A stretch of DNA of 64,000 nucleotides from DATMER01 sp031390755. Its GTDB lineage: Bacteria; Acidobacteriota; Thermoanaerobaculia; Multivoradales; UBA5704. The position numbers and the translations under genes were made by a program. Where the stretch lies: the NCBI GenBank assembly GCA_031390755.1, contig JANMTS010000047.1, positions 35,359 to 99,358 on the forward strand. Direction: 5' to 3'. Position 1 is the stretch's first letter; each line of letters opens with the position of its first letter. The notes under the pieces are model-generated. The model worked only from the letters and a program-made list of their open reading frames with translations. It searched no databases and was not told the origin of the DNA. Below are positions 20,453 through 30,901 of the stretch, piece by piece.

Positions 20453-21432
20453 TGCCGGAGACGCCGGAGATGCCGGGAATGCCGGACATGAAAGACGGGC
20501 TGCTCCTGGTCGACAAGGAGCCCGGGCTCACGTCGCACGACGTGGTGCAGCGGGTTCGGCGAGTCCTCAGGCAGAAGAAGATCGGCCATTGCGGCACGCT
20601 CGATCCGGACGCGACGGGGCTCCTGCTCCTGACGCTCGGCACGGGCACCCGCCTGACCCGGTTCCTGATCAAGGCGCCGAAGGTGTACGAAGGCGTGGTC
20701 CAGCTGGGCTCCTCCACCGACACCTACGACGCCTCGGGCAAGGTGACCGGCGAGGCGCCCGCCGAGGCGGTGGCCGCCCTGACGTCCGAGATCGTGGCCG
20801 AGGCCATGAAGAAGTTCGAGGGCACCATCGAGCAGCGCCCCCCCGCCTACTCCGCCAAGAAGGTCCAGGGGATGAAGTACTACGAGCTGGCGCGCAAGGG
20901 CGAGGAGGTTCCGGACGAGCCCAAGGAGGTCACCGTCTACGAGTTCAGCCTGTTGGAAGGCAGTGTTGAAGGCAGTGTTGAAGGCGGCATCACCGACGGG
21001 CGCCTCCGGTTCCGGCTCGGCTGCTCGTCGGGCACCTACGCGCGCGGCCTGGCGCACGACTTGGGCGCGGCGCTGGGCGTCGGCGGGCACCTCGCGGCGT
21101 TGCGGCGTACCTGCATCGGCGGCTTCAAGGTCGAGCAGGCCATCACCTTCGGCGCCCTGGAAGAGCTGGTGAAAGCCGGCGAGGGCGCGGGAGCGGCCTG
21201 GATTCCGTTTGACCAGATTCCCCTCCCCTTCGGCGAGGTGACTGCGGATCCGCAGCAGGAGACCCGCATCAGCCACGGCCAGACCGTGCTGGTGCGCGAG
21301 ATCCTGGGAGAGGAAGGGGACTGGGTGAAGCTGGTGAACCGGCGGCGGGAGCTGATCGCCGTGGGCACCGTCGTGGAGAGGATCGGCAGCGCCGGGGTCG
21401 GGATCGTCCAGCCACGGGTCGTGTTTCGATAA
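20452..21432 (+). CDS. truB: tRNA pseudouridine(55) synthase TruB
   Basis: The 326-aa enzyme converts U55 of tRNA to pseudouridine. GLLLVDKEPGLTSHDVVQRVRR, the catalytic GHCGTLDPDATGLLLL (Asp in the TLDP loop) and QRPPAYSAKKVQGMKYYELAR are canonical. A C-terminal PUA-like region follows. The ATG overlaps the nrnA stop (TGATG); an internal ATG at 20488 (MKDGLLLVDK) would remove a Met/Pro-rich leader and is a fair alternative. Around 20958-20990 a 15-bp unit is duplicated in frame, giving GSVEGSVEGG, a local expansion. Confidence 0.95.
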   Translation: MPETPEMPGMPDMKDGLLLVDKEPGLTSHDVVQRVRRVLRQKKIGHCGTLDPDATGLLLLTLGTGTRLTRFLIKAPKVYEGVVQLGSSTDTYDASGKVTGEAPAEAVAALTSEIVAEAMKKFEGTIEQRPPAYSAKKVQGMKYYELARKGEEVPDEPKEVTVYEFSLLEGSVEGSVEGGITDGRLRFRLGCSSGTYARGLAHDLGAALGVGGHLAALRRTCIGGFKVEQAITFGALEELVKAGEGAGAAWIPFDQIPLPFGEVTADPQQETRISHGQTVLVREILGEEGDWVKLVNRRRELIAVGTVVERIGSAGVGIVQPRVVFR

Positions 21433-21471
21433 GGTCAAGTTCAAAAACGTCAGCCGGCCGGACAACCATGC

Positions 21472-21477
21472 TACAAT
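21472..21477 (+). promoter_or_regulatory. Possible -10 element before rpsO
   Basis: TACAAT lies 37 bp before the rpsO start in the truB-rpsO spacer. No good -35 hexamer was found at 16-18 bp (CGTCAG is the best), so this is a weak candidate for an internal promoter serving rpsO-pnp. Confidence 0.3.
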
Positions 21478-21513
21478 CCCGGGCCGGAATCGAAGCGTAA
21501 GGAGGAGTTTGCT

Positions 21514-21783
21514 TTGGCGCAAACCGTGCTAGTCAAGGAACAGATCATTCAGCAGTACCGGACCCACGATCAGGACACCGGCTCGCCCGAGGTCCAGGTG
21601 GCTCTGTTGACCAACCGGATCATCGAGCTCACCGATCACTTCAAGACCCACACGAAAGATCACCACGGCCGTCGTGGTCTGCTCAAGCTCGTGGGACGCC
21701 GTCGTCGCCTGCTCGACTATCTCAAGCGGCAGGATCTCGACCGTTACCGCGCCACCATTGAGCGCCTCGGCCTCCGCAAGTAG
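21514..21783 (+). CDS. rpsO: 30S ribosomal protein S15
   Basis: The 89-aa protein matches S15 across its whole length: the DTGSPEVQVALLTNRIIELTDHF segment, HTKDHHGRRGLLKLVGRRRRLLDYL and the terminal ERLGLRK. It uses a TTG start, supported by GGAGGAG 6 nt upstream and by the exact family N-terminus. S15 binds 16S rRNA early in 30S assembly. It is followed by pnp after 155 bp, a classic pairing. Confidence 0.98.
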   Translation: MAQTVLVKEQIIQQYRTHDQDTGSPEVQVALLTNRIIELTDHFKTHTKDHHGRRGLLKLVGRRRRLLDYLKRQDLDRYRATIERLGLRK

Positions 21784-21938
21784 CGAGGCTCCGCCGATCC
21801 AGGCCGGTCCCGAGCTCTGCCCCTCAAGGGAGGCTTCGGGGCCGCCCTCCATCCGCCCGTCCGGGCCACGTCCGCCGGTCCCAGGTTGACCCGCCGACGT
21901 CCGTAGGCAAACAAAAGAGAAAGAGACGAAGAAAACTC

Positions 21939-24224
<2,286 letters not shown>

Positions 24225-24249
24225 GCCCTCCTCCACCCGCTTCGTGCTC

Positions 24250-24280
24250 AAAAGGGCGGCCTCCGGGCCGCCCTTTTCCT
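24250..24280 (+). terminator. Intrinsic terminator after pnp
   Basis: A perfect 12-bp stem, AAAAGGGCGGCC (24250-24261) and GGCCGCCCTTTT (24266-24277), with a TCCG loop and a T-rich tail. It closes the rpsO-pnp unit 25 bp after the pnp stop. Confidence 0.9.
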
Positions 24281-24295
24281 TTATGCTCCCGCTCC

Positions 24296-25072
24296 ATGAG
24301 CCACCCAACCGGAACGATCGACCGCGCCGAGCTCGTCGTCTACCTCGATCAACTCCTGGACGCCTCCCGAGGCCGCGACTACGGCCCGAACGGTCTCCAG
24401 GTCGAAGGCCGGGACGAAATCCGCAAGATCGTCACCGGGGTCTCCGCCTGCCACGAGCTGTTCGTCCGCGCCCGCGAGGCCGGGGCCGACGCCGTGCTCG
24501 TCCATCACGGGATCTTCTGGGACGGAATGCCGCGCGTGCTCACCGGCGTCCAGTTCCGCCGGGTCGCCGAGCTGATCCGCGGCGAGATGAGCCTGCTCTC
24601 CTATCATCTCCCTCTCGACCGTCATCCCGAGCTCGGCAACAACGCCCTGGCCGGCCGCGACTTCGGCCTGGTGGATCTGGAGCCGTTCGGGTTCCACGAA
24701 GGCCTGCCGATCGGCTTCAAGGGCCGCTTCCCCGAGCCGGTCTCCGCCGCCGAGATGGTCGAGCGCTGCCGCCGGATCTACGGGCAGGAGCCGCTCGCCT
24801 TTCTGGAGGGCCCCGATCCGGTGCGCACCCTGGGCATCATCAGCGGCGGCGCGCAACGCGATCTCTATACCGCCATCGCCGACGGGCTGGACGCCTACAT
24901 CACCGGCGAGGTGAGCGAGTGGGTGATGAACATGGCGAGAGAGGCGCGGATCCACTACCTCTCCGCCGGGCACTACGCCACGGAGAGGCTGGGCATCCGC
25001 GCCCTGGGTGAGCATCTGGGAGAGACGTTCGGGCTCGCCGTCGAGTTCATCGACGTGCCAAACCCGGTGTGA
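24296..25072 (+). CDS. Nif3-like dinuclear metal-centre protein (YbgI/YqfO family)
   Basis: The 258-aa protein shows the Nif3 signature: LDASRGRDYGPNGLQVEG near the N-terminus, VSACHELFVRAREAGADAVLVHHGIFWDG with the metal-binding HH, a second ligand region SYHLPLDRH, and a C-terminal GGAQRDLY / YITGEVSEW / AGHYATERLG block. Length is that of the short YbgI form without the central insert. The family forms toroidal hexamers with two metals per subunit; the cellular reaction is not settled. It lies just after the pnp terminator. Confidence 0.9.
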   Translation: MSHPTGTIDRAELVVYLDQLLDASRGRDYGPNGLQVEGRDEIRKIVTGVSACHELFVRAREAGADAVLVHHGIFWDGMPRVLTGVQFRRVAELIRGEMSLLSYHLPLDRHPELGNNALAGRDFGLVDLEPFGFHEGLPIGFKGRFPEPVSAAEMVERCRRIYGQEPLAFLEGPDPVRTLGIISGGAQRDLYTAIADGLDAYITGEVSEWVMNMAREARIHYLSAGHYATERLGIRALGEHLGETFGLAVEFIDVPNPV

Positions 25073-25073
25073 A

Positions 25074-26846
25074 TCAAGCCGGGGCAGACAGGCTGTCGTA
25101 CAGGCGCCACCCGGTGCCTTCCGCCAGCGCCCACAGGCAGCTCACGGTCACCGGCAGATACAAGTCCAAATCCGCCTCCAGGCCCGGCAGCTTTCCTTCC
25201 TCGGGCCCCAGGAAGCCGAAGGCTCCTTCCGGCCGCTGGTGGAGGCAGAGGAAGCCCAGGTGCTCCTCCACCACGCCGCCGTCCAGGTAGAGGATGGCAC
25301 GCAGGAGCTTGCCTGCGGTCAGGAAGTTGTACTGCCGCAGGCAGTGCGTGGCGAGGCCGGCCAGCATCTCCGGAATCCAGGCGTCGGCGGGCTCCAGGAC
25401 CACGGGACAGGTCCCGCAACCGGTCCAGGCGTGGATGCGTGACGCGAGATCCTCGACCTCCTGCCGGGCGGCGGCCAACGGGAAGGTCCGCGCGAGCTCC
25501 AGGGTGCCATGATCGTCGGCCGGCTCCGGCGTGGGCTGCAGGCCGAGGGCGTGGAGAGCCGTCGTGAGGAGCGCGAGCGCGACCGGCATCTCCTCGAACG
25601 CCGCCCCCTCCTCCTCCAGGTCTGACAGTTGCTCGGCGACACGGCGGGCCGTCGCCGGGAACGCGGATGCCTCCTCCTCGAGCATCGAATCGCAGATCCA
25701 ACAGCCGAGCAGGATCCGGCAGAGGGCGTCGGGCCTGTCGTCGGCGCGGGCTTGGATGCCGTCCAGCAGCCCCTCCAGCCACCGTCGCGCCCGCCGAGCT
25801 GCCGCGACGGTGTCCGGCGTCCGGCGGGCGACGGAGACGGGCCGCGCCTCGACGCGCGTCTTGATCCCTGCTTGGGAGCGCTGGAGGTGCAGCGCGCCCG
25901 CCAGGATCGACACGAGGGTCGTGTGGTAATGGTGGGCAAAGTAGCCGTTCACCGGTTGCCCCTCGACGAGCGCCGACTCCGGGCCGGGCATGGCGCCGTC
26001 CGCCTTCTGCGCTCCAAGCAGAGCCCGCCAGGCGCGCTCGTACACGGGCGTCGGCGCGAAGGCGATGCAGTCCCAGCACAGGAGCAACTCGGCCAGGAGA
26101 TCCCAGTGCCGCTCCTGGCAGGAGGCGACGAGGAGCGACGAAAGCATGTCGCGGACCTCTTCGGTTTCGAGGCTCGCCGCCGCTCCGGTCCGCCGCAGGC
26201 CGAAGCCGTAGAGGAACATGATCACGTGAGTGATGGCGTAGACGGCATTCTCGTCGAGGAACAGTGGCCGCGGGTTCTTGCCGAGGATCGAGGCCGCGCA
26301 CAGCTCCTCCAGGCTCGGCCAGTCGTGGCGGAAGGCGCCCCATTCCAGATGGAGACTGACGTCCATCTGGCGGTGCACAACGCGCTCGCTCTGCTCCAGC
26401 AGACCCGCGTCGACGGCCCGCTGCAGAATCTCTCTTTGGGCGGGATCGTCCTCGCCGCGTGCGCGCAGCACCACGTAGAGGATGGCATAGAGGACGAGCT
26501 CGCCGGGCGCGCGCAGGACCCGGTCGCAGAGCTCACGGCTCTGCCGGGTGGAGCGCACCAGGTCGAAAATGCGGCGCATCTCCGGGCTCCCGGCGTCTCC
26601 CGTGAGCCCGACGTAGCCGTGCATCATGGTGGCCAGCTCCGCGAGCTTCTGGGCGTGGCGGATCTCGAACGGGCGTCCGTCGCGAAACGGGTCGAACTCG
26701 TCGAGCTGGGAGACGACCCAGCCCAGGGCCCGGTCCACCATTGCCGCGATCGCCTCGATCTCGTGGTCCTCCGTGTCCGGAAAGACAAGGCCGCCCGGGA
26801 GGCTCGCGGACAGGGCGGGTTCTCGCAGGGCGGCCTCGTGGATCAC
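25074..26846 (-). CDS. Large all-helical protein of unknown function (possibly DUF6895-like)
   Basis: The 590-aa protein starts with GTG only 3 bp after the stop of the 107-aa gene, so the two are translationally linked. The sequence is almost entirely helical, soluble and acidic, without signal peptide or membrane helices. Segments such as NAVYAITHVIMFLYGFG, DLLAELLLCWDC and GYFAHHYHTTLV recall uncharacterised helical-repeat proteins annotated DUF6895 in actinobacteria, but this is from memory and unverified. Cys and His residues in WDCIAF, GCWIC and CGTC could bind metal. No catalytic motif was recognised. Confidence 0.65.
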   Translation of the reverse strand: MIHEAALREPALSASLPGGLVFPDTEDHEIEAIAAMVDRALGWVVSQLDEFDPFRDGRPFEIRHAQKLAELATMMHGYVGLTGDAGSPEMRRIFDLVRSTRQSRELCDRVLRAPGELVLYAILYVVLRARGEDDPAQREILQRAVDAGLLEQSERVVHRQMDVSLHLEWGAFRHDWPSLEELCAASILGKNPRPLFLDENAVYAITHVIMFLYGFGLRRTGAAASLETEEVRDMLSSLLVASCQERHWDLLAELLLCWDCIAFAPTPVYERAWRALLGAQKADGAMPGPESALVEGQPVNGYFAHHYHTTLVSILAGALHLQRSQAGIKTRVEARPVSVARRTPDTVAAARRARRWLEGLLDGIQARADDRPDALCRILLGCWICDSMLEEEASAFPATARRVAEQLSDLEEEGAAFEEMPVALALLTTALHALGLQPTPEPADDHGTLELARTFPLAAARQEVEDLASRIHAWTGCGTCPVVLEPADAWIPEMLAGLATHCLRQYNFLTAGKLLRAILYLDGGVVEEHLGFLCLHQRPEGAFGFLGPEEGKLPGLEADLDLYLPVTVSCLWALAEGTGWRLYDSLSAPA

Positions 26847-26849
26847 GGG

Positions 26850-27173
26850 TCAGCCGCCGATCTGCCGCTTGACGAGCTGATCGAACTGCTCGAGATCGCG
26901 GCGCAGGTCGTCCTCAAAAAGGGGGTTCCGCCGGCGGAAGACGTAGTAAGGGAAGCAGATGAGATCCTCGGCATCGAGCCCCGCGATCGAGCCGGCCGAG
27001 CCGACGATGGCGCCAGCGAGCTGGTCGATGTTCTCGATGCCTTCCTTGCGCAACGCCTCGACGATCTTCTTGGGGTCCAATTTCCGGATCCGGTTCGCCG
27101 CGAACACGTTTACCGCGTCGTCGAGCGACTGGATCTTCCGGGGGCGCAGGCCTTCGGCCTTCTCGTCTGGCAT
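26850..27173 (-). CDS. 107-aa protein of unknown function, partner of the 590-aa gene
   Basis: The protein starts 7 nt after AAGGAG. It is charged and mostly helical, with a Lys/Arg-rich first half (RPRKIQ, RIRKLDPKKIVEALRKEG), a small-residue stretch GAIVGSAGSIAGLDAEDL, then an aromatic CFPYYVFRRRNPLF patch and an acidic, Gln-containing C-terminus. No signal peptide or known domain. Its size, hydrophobic centre and tight linkage to a large helical protein are reminiscent of a substrate/enzyme or regulator pair, including RiPP-like layouts, but no maturation enzyme or transporter is adjacent. Confidence 0.65.
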   Translation of the reverse strand: MPDEKAEGLRPRKIQSLDDAVNVFAANRIRKLDPKKIVEALRKEGIENIDQLAGAIVGSAGSIAGLDAEDLICFPYYVFRRRNPLFEDDLRRDLEQFDQLVKRQIGG

Positions 27174-27270
27174 GACTGTGCTCCTTGCAAGAGACAGGCA
27201 GTCAGGATCGGCTGCCGTCCACGAGCCTGGATCAGGCCCAAGGAGACAGGCGCCCGAGGTCGCTGAAGTG

Positions 27271-28056
27271 TTACGAAAACACGGCTCGACTGAACAGCCG
27301 GAAAAACGTCTCGCCCGTCCGCTGCCAGACCTGTTCGGCGGTCTCGCCGGTTTCCTGCGCGAGCCGCGCGGCGATCTCCACCACGTAGGCGGGACGGTTG
27401 GGCTTGCCGCGGTAGGGAGCCGGAGCCAGATACGGCGTGTCCGTCTCCACCAGGCAGCGGTCGCGCGGCACGATCGGGATGACCTCGCGCACGTTGTCGG
27501 CCTTGGGGAAAGTGATCATCCCGGAGAGCCCAAAATAGTGACCGCGGTCGACCAGCTCGCGGGCCATCTCCATCCCTCCCGCGAACGAGTGGAAGTCCGC
27601 TTTCAGGTCGCGGAAGCCCTCCTCCCGGACCACGGCCAGCATCTCCTCGTTGCTGTCGCGGTTGTGAACCACCACCGGCAGCCCCAGCTCGACGGCCAGC
27701 TCCCACTGTTCCCGCATCACTCTGTGCTGGACATCGCGGGGAGAGTGGTCATAGAAGAAGTCGAGCCCGCACTCCCCCACGGCCACGGCCTTCGGGTCGG
27801 CGAGCAGGGAACGCAGCCGCTCGCGGTCGCCCGGCTGCCACGAGGCGGCGTCGTGCGGGTGCATGCCGAGCGCGCACCAGACATCCGGATGCCGGTGGCA
27901 GAGCGCGAGCACCTCCTCGGCGTCGTCGAGCCGGATCGCCGGAACGAGGAAGCCGACGACGCCTCTCTCGCGAGCCAGGTCGAGCGCCTCCTCGCGCTCG
28001 TCCGGCGTGAGGCTCTGGAGGTGGCAATGCGAATCGATGGGGCCGGCGAAGCTCAC
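27271..28056 (-). CDS. tatD: TatD family metal-dependent hydrolase/DNase
   Basis: The 261-aa TIM-barrel protein has the family metal ligands: DSHCHLQ near the N-terminus, VGECGLDFFYDH, VVVHNRDSNEE, FHSFAGG and the C-terminal ETDTPYLAP. TatD proteins are Mg-dependent nucleases that act on damaged or short DNA. Its start overlaps the stop of the upstream tRNA-binding protein gene by 4 bp, recalling the metG-tatD order common in bacteria. Here only the C-terminal MetG-like domain is present upstream. Confidence 0.93.
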   Translation of the reverse strand: MSFAGPIDSHCHLQSLTPDEREEALDLARERGVVGFLVPAIRLDDAEEVLALCHRHPDVWCALGMHPHDAASWQPGDRERLRSLLADPKAVAVGECGLDFFYDHSPRDVQHRVMREQWELAVELGLPVVVHNRDSNEEMLAVVREEGFRDLKADFHSFAGGMEMARELVDRGHYFGLSGMITFPKADNVREVIPIVPRDRCLVETDTPYLAPAPYRGKPNRPAYVVEIAARLAQETGETAEQVWQRTGETFFRLFSRAVFS

Positions 28057-28376
28057 TTGACGAGCGTGCCGTTCGGAACGTCGACGCCCGGATGGAGCAG
28101 GACGGGCTTGCCGTCGAGCGAGGCCGCCAGGATCATGCCCTGGGACTCGATGCCCATCAGCTTCGCGGGCTGGAGGTTGGCAACCAGGATGACCTGCTTG
28201 TTGACGAGATCCTCGGGCTGGTAGGCGAGGGCGATGCCGGAGACGACGGTCCGGGAGGACTCCTCCCCCACGTCCAACGTGATCTTGAGGAGCTTCTCGG
28301 ACTTGGGTACACGCTCGGCCGCGGTGACCGTGGCCACCTTCAGCTCGGTTTCAAAAAACTTGTCGATCGAGATCAA
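28053..28376 (-). CDS. Stand-alone MetG C-terminal tRNA-binding domain (EMAPII/Arc1p-type OB fold)
   Basis: The 107-aa protein corresponds to the C-terminal tRNA-binding domain of methionyl-tRNA synthetase: ISIDKFFETELKVATVTAAERVPKSEKLLKITLD, RTVVSGIALAYQPEDLVNK, QVILVANLQPAKLMGIESQGMILAA and the proline/glycine end. In many bacteria it is fused to MetRS, but here it is separate and linked to tatD by a 4-bp overlap. It could act in trans as a MetRS beta subunit or general tRNA chaperone. The sequence is intact, so this is a true free-standing gene. Confidence 0.88.
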   Translation of the reverse strand: MISIDKFFETELKVATVTAAERVPKSEKLLKITLDVGEESSRTVVSGIALAYQPEDLVNKQVILVANLQPAKLMGIESQGMILAASLDGKPVLLHPGVDVPNGTLVK

Positions 28377-28424
28377 AGCAATTGTCTCCTTGTAGGACGG
28401 GGCTTGTACGACGGGAATTGTAGC

Positions 28425-29300
28425 TTACGAGGGGAGCAGCTCGCCCGGCAGGAACCGGTGCTGCTCGCCGCAGAACACGCAGTCGGCTTCGATGGCGCCG
28501 TCCTCGTTCCGCAGGTAGTCGCGGTCCTCGGCGGAGAGCAGGCTCAGGTGGTTCAGCAGGCGCTCCCGGCTGCACCGGCAGTAGTACCGGAGGGGACGGG
28601 CCTCCTTGAGCTGGCGGTCCAGGCCCGAGAGGACCGTCTCCACCACCGCGGGGATGCCGCCCTGCTCCAGGAGATGACTCACCCCCTGGATGCGGCCGAT
28701 GTTGTCCTGGAGCTGGGCGATGGCCTCGTCGGAAGCGCCGGGAAGCACCTCGACGATCATGCCGCCGGCCGCGGCGATGCCCTCGGGCTTCGCGAGCACG
28801 CCGAGCAGCACGGCGCTCGAAATCTGCTCGCTCTGCTGGAGGTAGAAGGCGAGATCCTCGCCGATCTCGCCGCTCACCAGCTCGACCTGACTGTGGTAGC
28901 TGGCGCCGGGAGCGTGCTCCCGCAGCACGCGCAGAAAGCCCTTCCCCACCGCCGTGCCCACGGCCAGCTTGCCGTTCGGATAGTGCGGCACGTCCGCCTG
29001 GGGCTCCCCGACCATGCCGCGCAGGTTGCCCTCGGCGTCGACCTCGGCCATCACCTGGCGGAGAGGGCCGTCGCCGCGGATGTCCAGCACCAGCTTGGCG
29101 GGGGTCTTGGTGGCGAGACGGTGCAGCAGCGCCGCGCCCGCCATGCAGCGGCCGAGCGCCGCGGACGCCACCGGTCCGAGATCGCGCCGGTCGCGCGCCT
29201 CCCGGAGCACGTCGGTCAGATCCGCCACGGCCCAGCGGAGACTGCCTCCGCCGGCAAGCCCCAGCTCGAGGCGCCCCTGGTTCATCTCCGATTCCTGCAT
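28425..29300 (-). CDS. hslO: Redox-regulated chaperone Hsp33
   Basis: The 291-aa protein has the Hsp33 core and the C-terminal zinc/redox switch CRC and CVFC (YCRCSRERL; ADCVFCGE). Oxidation of these cysteines activates holdase function. LGRCMAGAALLHRLATK, DIRGDGPLRQVMAEVD and GQADVPHYPNGKLAVG-type segments fit the family. I take the ATG at 29300, 7 nt after GGAG; a Met five codons later is an alternative and the longer open frame upstream is not supported. Confidence 0.93.
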   Translation of the reverse strand: MQESEMNQGRLELGLAGGGSLRWAVADLTDVLREARDRRDLGPVASAALGRCMAGAALLHRLATKTPAKLVLDIRGDGPLRQVMAEVDAEGNLRGMVGEPQADVPHYPNGKLAVGTAVGKGFLRVLREHAPGASYHSQVELVSGEIGEDLAFYLQQSEQISSAVLLGVLAKPEGIAAAGGMIVEVLPGASDEAIAQLQDNIGRIQGVSHLLEQGGIPAVVETVLSGLDRQLKEARPLRYYCRCSRERLLNHLSLLSAEDRDYLRNEDGAIEADCVFCGEQHRFLPGELLPS

Positions 29301-29381
29301 GCTGCGTCTCCGTCTTCTCTGGTCAGCCCGATGCGGGCCGCACTGCTGTAACCGGAACACGCCCGGAACGGATTCCAGGAG

Positions 29382-30068
29382 CTAGCACGCCCCCCGCTGC
29401 TGAAGGGAGACCCAACGGCCCGGAGCTCCCAGGATCAGATGGTCGGCGAGCCGCACGCCCACGATCTCCCCGGCCTCCTTCAGTCTGCGGGTGAACAGAA
29501 GATCCGACTCGCTGGGGCTGGGATCGCCGCTCGGGTGCGTGTGGAAGAGAATCAGGGCGGCAGCCCCCCGCACCAGCGACTCCTTGAGGATCTCGCGGGG
29601 ATCGGCCACGGAGCGGTTGAGCGTGCCGCGGAACAGCTCCCTGGCGCCGAGCAGGCGGTTGCGGGAGTCGAGGAACAGCGCTCCGACCACCTCCTGGTCC
29701 CGGGCCCAGAACCGCAGGTAGAGATACCGCGCCACCTCGGCCGGCCGGGTCAACGGCTCGCGCTCGTTGAGCTGCTCGCGAGCCACCCTCGCGGCGATTT
29801 CCACCGCGGCCAGCAGACTCGCAACCTTGGCCGGTCCGAGCCCGTGCCGCCGCAGCGACTGAGCCGGAAGCGATACCAGACCGGAGAGACCGTCGGTCTC
29901 CTGGAGAAGCTCCGTCGACATCTGGATCACCGAGAGGCCTTTGGCGCCGGTGCGCAGAAGCACCGCCACCAGCTCGGCATCCGAAAGCGCCGCGCTCCCC
30001 TGCTTGAGCAGCCGCTCGCGCGGACGCTCGCTCACCGGAAGATCGCGGATCAGTCCGGCCGCCGGCAA
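29382..30068 (-). CDS. radC: RadC-family JAMM protein
   Basis: The 228-aa protein has an N-terminal helix-hairpin-helix-like region (LSDAELVAVLLRTG, then LRRHGLGPAKVASLL) and the C-terminal JAB/MPN domain with the zinc motif HTHPSGDPSPSESD. The role of RadC is unsettled: it was once linked to DNA repair, while the domain suggests hydrolase activity. It overlaps the end of the sirtuin gene upstream by 19 bp. Confidence 0.93.
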   Translation of the reverse strand: MPAAGLIRDLPVSERPRERLLKQGSAALSDAELVAVLLRTGAKGLSVIQMSTELLQETDGLSGLVSLPAQSLRRHGLGPAKVASLLAAVEIAARVAREQLNEREPLTRPAEVARYLYLRFWARDQEVVGALFLDSRNRLLGARELFRGTLNRSVADPREILKESLVRGAAALILFHTHPSGDPSPSESDLLFTRRLKEAGEIVGVRLADHLILGAPGRWVSLQQRGAC

Positions 30069-30808
30069 GCGCGGATCTCCTTCGTGAGCCAGGGGAGCGC
30101 CTCGCCCGCCGGAGCCTCAAGCCGCAGGTGGGCCAGCTCCGAGAACGGCGTGGGCTCCGGGTTCACCTCGATGAAACAGGCGCCGGCCCGGTGCGCGACG
30201 TCGATCAGGCCGGCCGCCGGGTAGACGGTCGACGACGTGCCCGCGGAGACGAACAGGTCGCAGGACGCGGCTTCCTCATAGGCGCGGGAGAGCACCGCCT
30301 CGTCGAGGGTCTCGCCGAACCAGACCACGTCCGGACGATAGCGGCCTCCGCAGGCGCAGACGGGCGGCTCGTCGCGCGATTCGGACAGGGCTTCACCCAT
30401 GTCGCGCGTCCGGCCGCACCGCTCGCAGCGGGCCTGGAGGATCGTGCCGTGGACCTCCAGCAGCCGGCTGGTGCCGGCCCGCCGGTGAAGCCCGTCGACG
30501 TTCTGGGTCACGACGAGCAGCTCGGGAAACAGGGCTTCCCACTCCACCAGGGCGAGGTGGCCTGGATTCGGCTGCGCGTTCGTCGCGGTTTCCCAACGCC
30601 AGCCATACCAGCGCCAGACCCGGCCGGGCTCGCGCCGGAACGCCTGAGGGGTGGCCAGCTCCTCCGGACGCTGGGTCTCCCAGAGGCCTCCCGCACCGCG
30701 GAAGGTGTCGAGACCGCTCTCCTTGGAGACGCCGGCGCCGGAAAGCACCACGACTCGGCGGGCGGCCCGCAGGCGCTCCCGCACCCGATCTGGAATGTCG
30801 AGATTCAT
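30050..30808 (-). CDS. cobB: Sir2-family NAD-dependent protein deacylase
   Basis: The 252-aa sirtuin has the NAD-binding motif VVLSGAGVSKESGLDTFRG, the QNVDGLH motif and the catalytic His in LEVHGTI. A four-Cys zinc module (CERCGRTR; then CACGG) and SAGTSSTVYPAAGL complete the fold. RYRPDVVWFGE precedes the substrate-binding segment. The length and YGWRWETA region point to the class III CobB type that removes acetyl or succinyl groups. It is divergent from speB and shares the promoter interval. Confidence 0.93.
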   Translation of the reverse strand: MNLDIPDRVRERLRAARRVVVLSGAGVSKESGLDTFRGAGGLWETQRPEELATPQAFRREPGRVWRWYGWRWETATNAQPNPGHLALVEWEALFPELLVVTQNVDGLHRRAGTSRLLEVHGTILQARCERCGRTRDMGEALSESRDEPPVCACGGRYRPDVVWFGETLDEAVLSRAYEEAASCDLFVSAGTSSTVYPAAGLIDVAHRAGACFIEVNPEPTPFSELAHLRLEAPAGEALPWLTKEIRACRRPD

Positions 30809-30827
30809 CCTCTCCGTCCGCCTCCGT

Positions 30828-30856
30828 TTGACACCCTCGGTTCGTCCTGTTACAAC
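30828..30856 (+). promoter_or_regulatory. Sigma-70 promoter of the agmatinase-type gene
   Basis: TTGACA at 30828-30833 and TACAAC at 30851-30856 are spaced 17 bp. The predicted leader is about 40 nt, containing an AGAGGAG ribosome site before the ATG. Confidence 0.75.
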
Positions 30857-30901
30857 CTGCCGCGGTCCGCTGCAGCAGGCCTATCTACAGAGGAGAGCTT
30901 C

